DNA of 64,000 nt from assembly GCA_963772165.1 (NCBI GenBank), contig CAVYWA010000016.1, positions 62,001 to 126,000 of the forward strand, written 5' to 3'. The position numbers and the translations under genes are program-made. Source of the DNA: JAGVPT01 sp963772165 (GTDB lineage: Bacteria > Bacteroidota > Ignavibacteria > UBA10030 > UBA8401). Below, piece after piece: positions 61,691 to 64,000 of the stretch (its first letter is position 1; every line of letters starts with the position of its first letter). A model generated the notes under the pieces. The model searched no databases, had not been told where the DNA came from, and saw only the letters and a list, made by a program, of their open reading frames with translations.

Positions 61691-63135
61691 CAATGAAACG
61701 TATCCAGACAAAAATAACGCTCACGTATTTGATTCTTGCCGTCGTTATTATCGCCGCGGTGGGGATCATTTCGAGCCTCGAGATCGAATCGTTGTTTGAA
61801 GACCGGCTGATTCATCAACTTGAACAGCAGGCAGATGTCGTCCATCATTTTTTGGCGAACGGAGAATTTTCCGGCGAACGTGTGCGCGCTGTTTCAATCC
61901 AGCATTTGGCGGATGTGCTCGGCGCCCGGGTGACGCTCGTTGCGGCCGACGGAACGGTTGTTGCGGATTCCGATGTGCCGTTTGAAAAATTATCGACGGT
62001 CGAAAATCATTTACTCCGGCCGGAAGTTCAGGATGCGATGTCGAAACCAATTGGGACGAATATCCGCCGCAGTGCAACCGTGGGAAGAGATTTCCTCTAC
62101 GTCGCAAAACAGTACCGGGATTCTGCTTCGTCGTCCGCCATGAACAATGTCCGGTTTATCCGCGTCAGTGCTCATATGGAAGAAATGAAAGAGAATGTGA
62201 ACGACATCCGGTGGAAAATTTTTTGGGCAGGAATCATTACGCTTACGTTGATTATCGGGGTTAGTATTTTTGTTTCGCAGAGGATTTCCCGTCCGATGGT
62301 GGCCATCGCGGAAAACGTCGAGAAGATCCGTCTCGGCGACCTTGAAAAGCATATTGAAACAACCGCCGATGACGAGATCGGCCACGTCGCACGCGCGGTC
62401 AACGAGCTTGTCGATAAACTCAAAGCCGATATTGTGGAGCTGAAAAAACTGCAGCGGGCACGGAGCGAATTTCTCGGAAACGTTTCGCACGAACTTCGCA
62501 CTCCTATTTTCACACTGCAGGGTTATCTTGAAACCCTGCTCAACGGTGCCGTCGACGATCCCACGGTCAACCGGCTCTTCATCGAAAAAGCCTCCACCCA
62601 TGCGGCGCGGCTCAATGTACTGTTGAACGACCTCATCGATATTTCCAGGATCGAGTCGGGGGAGATGAAGATGAGCTTCAGGTATTTCCGCATCAATGAA
62701 TTTCTTGAACTCGTGGTGAACGATTTTCAGCAAGCGGCATTGCAACGCCGCGTCGCACTCCGGTTGTCGACGAAGACGGGAGAAGAGATCGAAGTCTTCG
62801 GCGATAAAGAACGGCTTCGCGGTGTGCTGAGCAACCTGATCGACAACGCAATCAAGTACAATCGGGAAGGGGGCGAGGTTCTCGTTTCCACCGAACCCGA
62901 AGAGGGGAAGGTCCGCATCATTGTCGCGGATACGGGCGCAGGAATTGCCGAAGAACATCTCACGAGGATCTTCGAACGATTTTACCGGATCGACAAAGAC
63001 AGGTCCCGCGAAGTCGGAGGCACAGGGTTGGGGCTTGCGATTGTAAAACACATTGTTGAGGCTCACGGCAGTAAAGTTGAAGTGCGCAGTGCGGTTGGAA
63101 AAGGAACTTCCTTTAGCTTTACACTTAAGACCTAG
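61687..63135 (+). CDS. phoR: PhoR-type sensor histidine kinase
   Basis: 482 residues. Membrane helix at about 10-30 (ITLTYLILAVVIIAAVGIISS), extracytoplasmic domain to about 175, second helix (IFWAGIITLTLIIGVSIFVSQ), HAMP domain (RPMVAIAENVEKIRLGDLEKHIETTADDEIGHVARAVNELVDKL), H-box FLGNVSHELRTPIFTLQGYLETLLNG, N box LRGVLSNLIDNAIKYNREGG, G1 DTGAGIAEEHL, F box FERFYRIDKDRSREVGGTGLGLAIVKHIVEAHG. It overlaps phoB by 4 bases and should phosphorylate it. Role in phosphate limitation is inferred from family. Confidence 0.92.
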   Translation: MTMKRIQTKITLTYLILAVVIIAAVGIISSLEIESLFEDRLIHQLEQQADVVHHFLANGEFSGERVRAVSIQHLADVLGARVTLVAADGTVVADSDVPFEKLSTVENHLLRPEVQDAMSKPIGTNIRRSATVGRDFLYVAKQYRDSASSSAMNNVRFIRVSAHMEEMKENVNDIRWKIFWAGIITLTLIIGVSIFVSQRISRPMVAIAENVEKIRLGDLEKHIETTADDEIGHVARAVNELVDKLKADIVELKKLQRARSEFLGNVSHELRTPIFTLQGYLETLLNGAVDDPTVNRLFIEKASTHAARLNVLLNDLIDISRIESGEMKMSFRYFRINEFLELVVNDFQQAALQRRVALRLSTKTGEEIEVFGDKERLRGVLSNLIDNAIKYNREGGEVLVSTEPEEGKVRIIVADTGAGIAEEHLTRIFERFYRIDKDRSREVGGTGLGLAIVKHIVEAHGSKVEVRSAVGKGTSFSFTLKT

Positions 63136-63394
63136 TCATGATACCGGCCTGTCACCGGCCGGAGCATCACAAAACATTCGCCTGCACCGTTCTCCGCATT
63201 GTAGGGCTGGAAACGGCGGCGAGCCTCTTCAACGCTTTTGCCCGTGTTGTGTGCCCTGACCATGGCTCACATGCCGTCAGAATGCACAATAAGGATGCAA
63301 AATCTTCTCCTGAAAATTTAACAATTTCTTATTGTTCGAATGCCTGCTACGCCTTGCACATTTGATTTGCTTTAACAAAATTAGAGCGGCACCT

Positions 63395-63868
63395 ATGGCA
63401 AAACCGTGGAAAATTCTGGACTTAAATCCCGAGGAGAGCCTTAAACAGTGTCTGCACAAAATTGCGCTCACACGGATTCAGGAAACTTTTTCGTACGAAT
63501 CGGCGACGATGCAAGGGGAAGACGTTGAAGCCCTTCACGACATGAGGGTCTCGGCAAGAAGGCTCAGAGCTGTGTTGAGGATCTTCCGGGATTGTTTTTC
63601 GAAAAAGAAGCTCAAGAAACACGACGCACGGATTCAGTCTCTTATTCGCGCATTGGGCGCGGTGAGAGAACGGGACGTTTTTCTGCAGTCGCTTTCCGCT
63701 TATAGGCAAAGTCTGGCACCAGCCGACCGCAAAGTGATAGACCTTCTGATTGCTCGGGAAACGACCGCCCGTGCTCTCGACCGCAGGAATCTGATGAGGG
63801 AAATGAAATTTCTCAGAAGGACAAATTATGCGGATTCCTTTGCTGCGTTTGTGAAGTCTTCTTTGTGA
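63395..63868 (+). CDS. CHAD domain protein
   Basis: 157 residues from the ATG at 63395. The CHAD signature is VEALHDMRVSARRLRAVLRIFRDCF near residues 43-68, with IRALGAVRERDVFLQSL after it. The domain is a helical bundle rich in His, Arg and Lys that binds polyphosphate or the phosphate ends of polyanions. Only the N-terminal half of a usual CHAD domain is present; the next gene supplies sequence like the other half, so the two may be fragments or a split domain. Next to phoBR, a link to phosphate handling is plausible but inferred. Confidence 0.75.
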   Translation: MAKPWKILDLNPEESLKQCLHKIALTRIQETFSYESATMQGEDVEALHDMRVSARRLRAVLRIFRDCFSKKKLKKHDARIQSLIRALGAVRERDVFLQSLSAYRQSLAPADRKVIDLLIARETTARALDRRNLMREMKFLRRTNYADSFAAFVKSSL

Positions 63869-63875
63869 AACAATC

Positions 63876-64000
63876 ATGGCAGCCACCGCCGGTCTGAAGC
63901 CGAACAAAACATTTCGTGAAAACGCCCGGTTGCTTTTGCCAGGCCTGTTTGATGATTTTTTTTCATACAGAAACCGGGTTGTTGCCCATCCGAGGCTCAA
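63876..64000 (+). CDS. CHAD-like protein, start only (cut by window edge)
   Basis: ATG at 63876: MAATAGLKPNKTFRENARL, then LPGLFDDFFSYRNRVVAHPRL, with the frame still open at the edge. The FRENARLLLPGLFDDFFSYRN and VAHPRLK stretches fit the second half of a CHAD domain. It begins 7 bases after the previous CHAD gene. Either a split CHAD protein or a second frameshift; the rest lies outside the window. Confidence 0.55.
   Translation, partial: MAATAGLKPNKTFRENARLLLPGLFDDFFSYRNRVVAHPRL

Noticed and set aside
62011..63066. Minus-strand frame of 351 codons over phoR
   Set aside because: Antisense shadow of a complete histidine kinase.

Overview
The window reads as a chromosomal piece of a Bacteroidota/FCB-group bacterium, most likely from the Ignavibacteria or a close relative, and probably a metagenome-derived assembly. 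Three large secreted proteins end in the NYPNPFNP...KKMLLMK-type sorting tail of the type IX secretion system. There is also a FadL-type porin beside an SGNH lipoprotein, a BatA-type protein, a DUF4905 protein, a hopanoid/squalene hpnCDE cluster and an ECF-type sigma factor. Shine-Dalgarno sequences are present at some genes and absent at others. Taxonomy is inferred from gene content only.

Layout. 1-4.9 kb is a minus-strand housekeeping run: hrcA-grpE-dnaJ-comEA-like-pilM-like-rsmD-coaD (coaD cut by the window edge). 5.4-6.2 kb holds a response regulator. 6.9-10 kb is hpnC-hpnD-hpnE. 10.1-16.9 kb has a cNMP/GAF histidine kinase, hflX, a batA-like gene and a small membrane protein. 17-24.5 kb holds cell-surface genes: a T9SS-sorted protein, tRNA-Leu, an SGNH lipoprotein, a FadL porin, a frameshifted lipoprotein and a TPR protein. 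25-31.5 kb contains two long secreted proteins, each split by two frameshifts, around a coiled-coil repeat protein. 31.8-41.5 kb has a DUF2085 membrane protein, a histidine kinase, purA, a sigma factor, a toastrack-like secreted protein, a TPR-CHAT lipoprotein (frameshifted, with degenerate catalytic motifs) and an outer-membrane protein. 41.9-50.3 kb has a MerR regulator, GIY-YIG gene, tRNA-Pro, L,D-transpeptidase, penicillin acylase, pyk, two small ORFs and glgP. 50.4-55.6 kb has sixA, a GxxExxY gene, adenosine deaminase, two small proteins and a histidine/aromatic ammonia-lyase. 55.9-64 kb has a DUF4905 gene, phzF-like gene, an Hdr-like Fe-S oxidoreductase, a DDE-integrase-like gene, phoB (frameshifted), phoR and two CHAD genes (the last cut by the window edge).

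The strongest non-standard signal is a set of short palindromic interspersed repeats. One family (ends GGTRGTGTTACAGTTTG) has two clear copies, one flanked by a perfect 8-bp target duplication. A second family (ends CTAGTGCYGTTTCC) has two or three copies. Other palindromes sit inside reading frames: an in-frame insertion in the ammonia-lyase, the tail of the DUF2085 protein, and both ends of the GxxExxY frame. The most island-like structure is at 42.4-42.9 kb. There an intact tRNA-Pro, a lone GIY-YIG nuclease gene and a duplicated tRNA-Pro 3' end lie in the same order as in a tRNA-integrated element, but over only about 0.4 kb.

Six genes carry single-base frame breaks, including phoB. This points to residual indel errors in the assembly, although true pseudogenes cannot be excluded.
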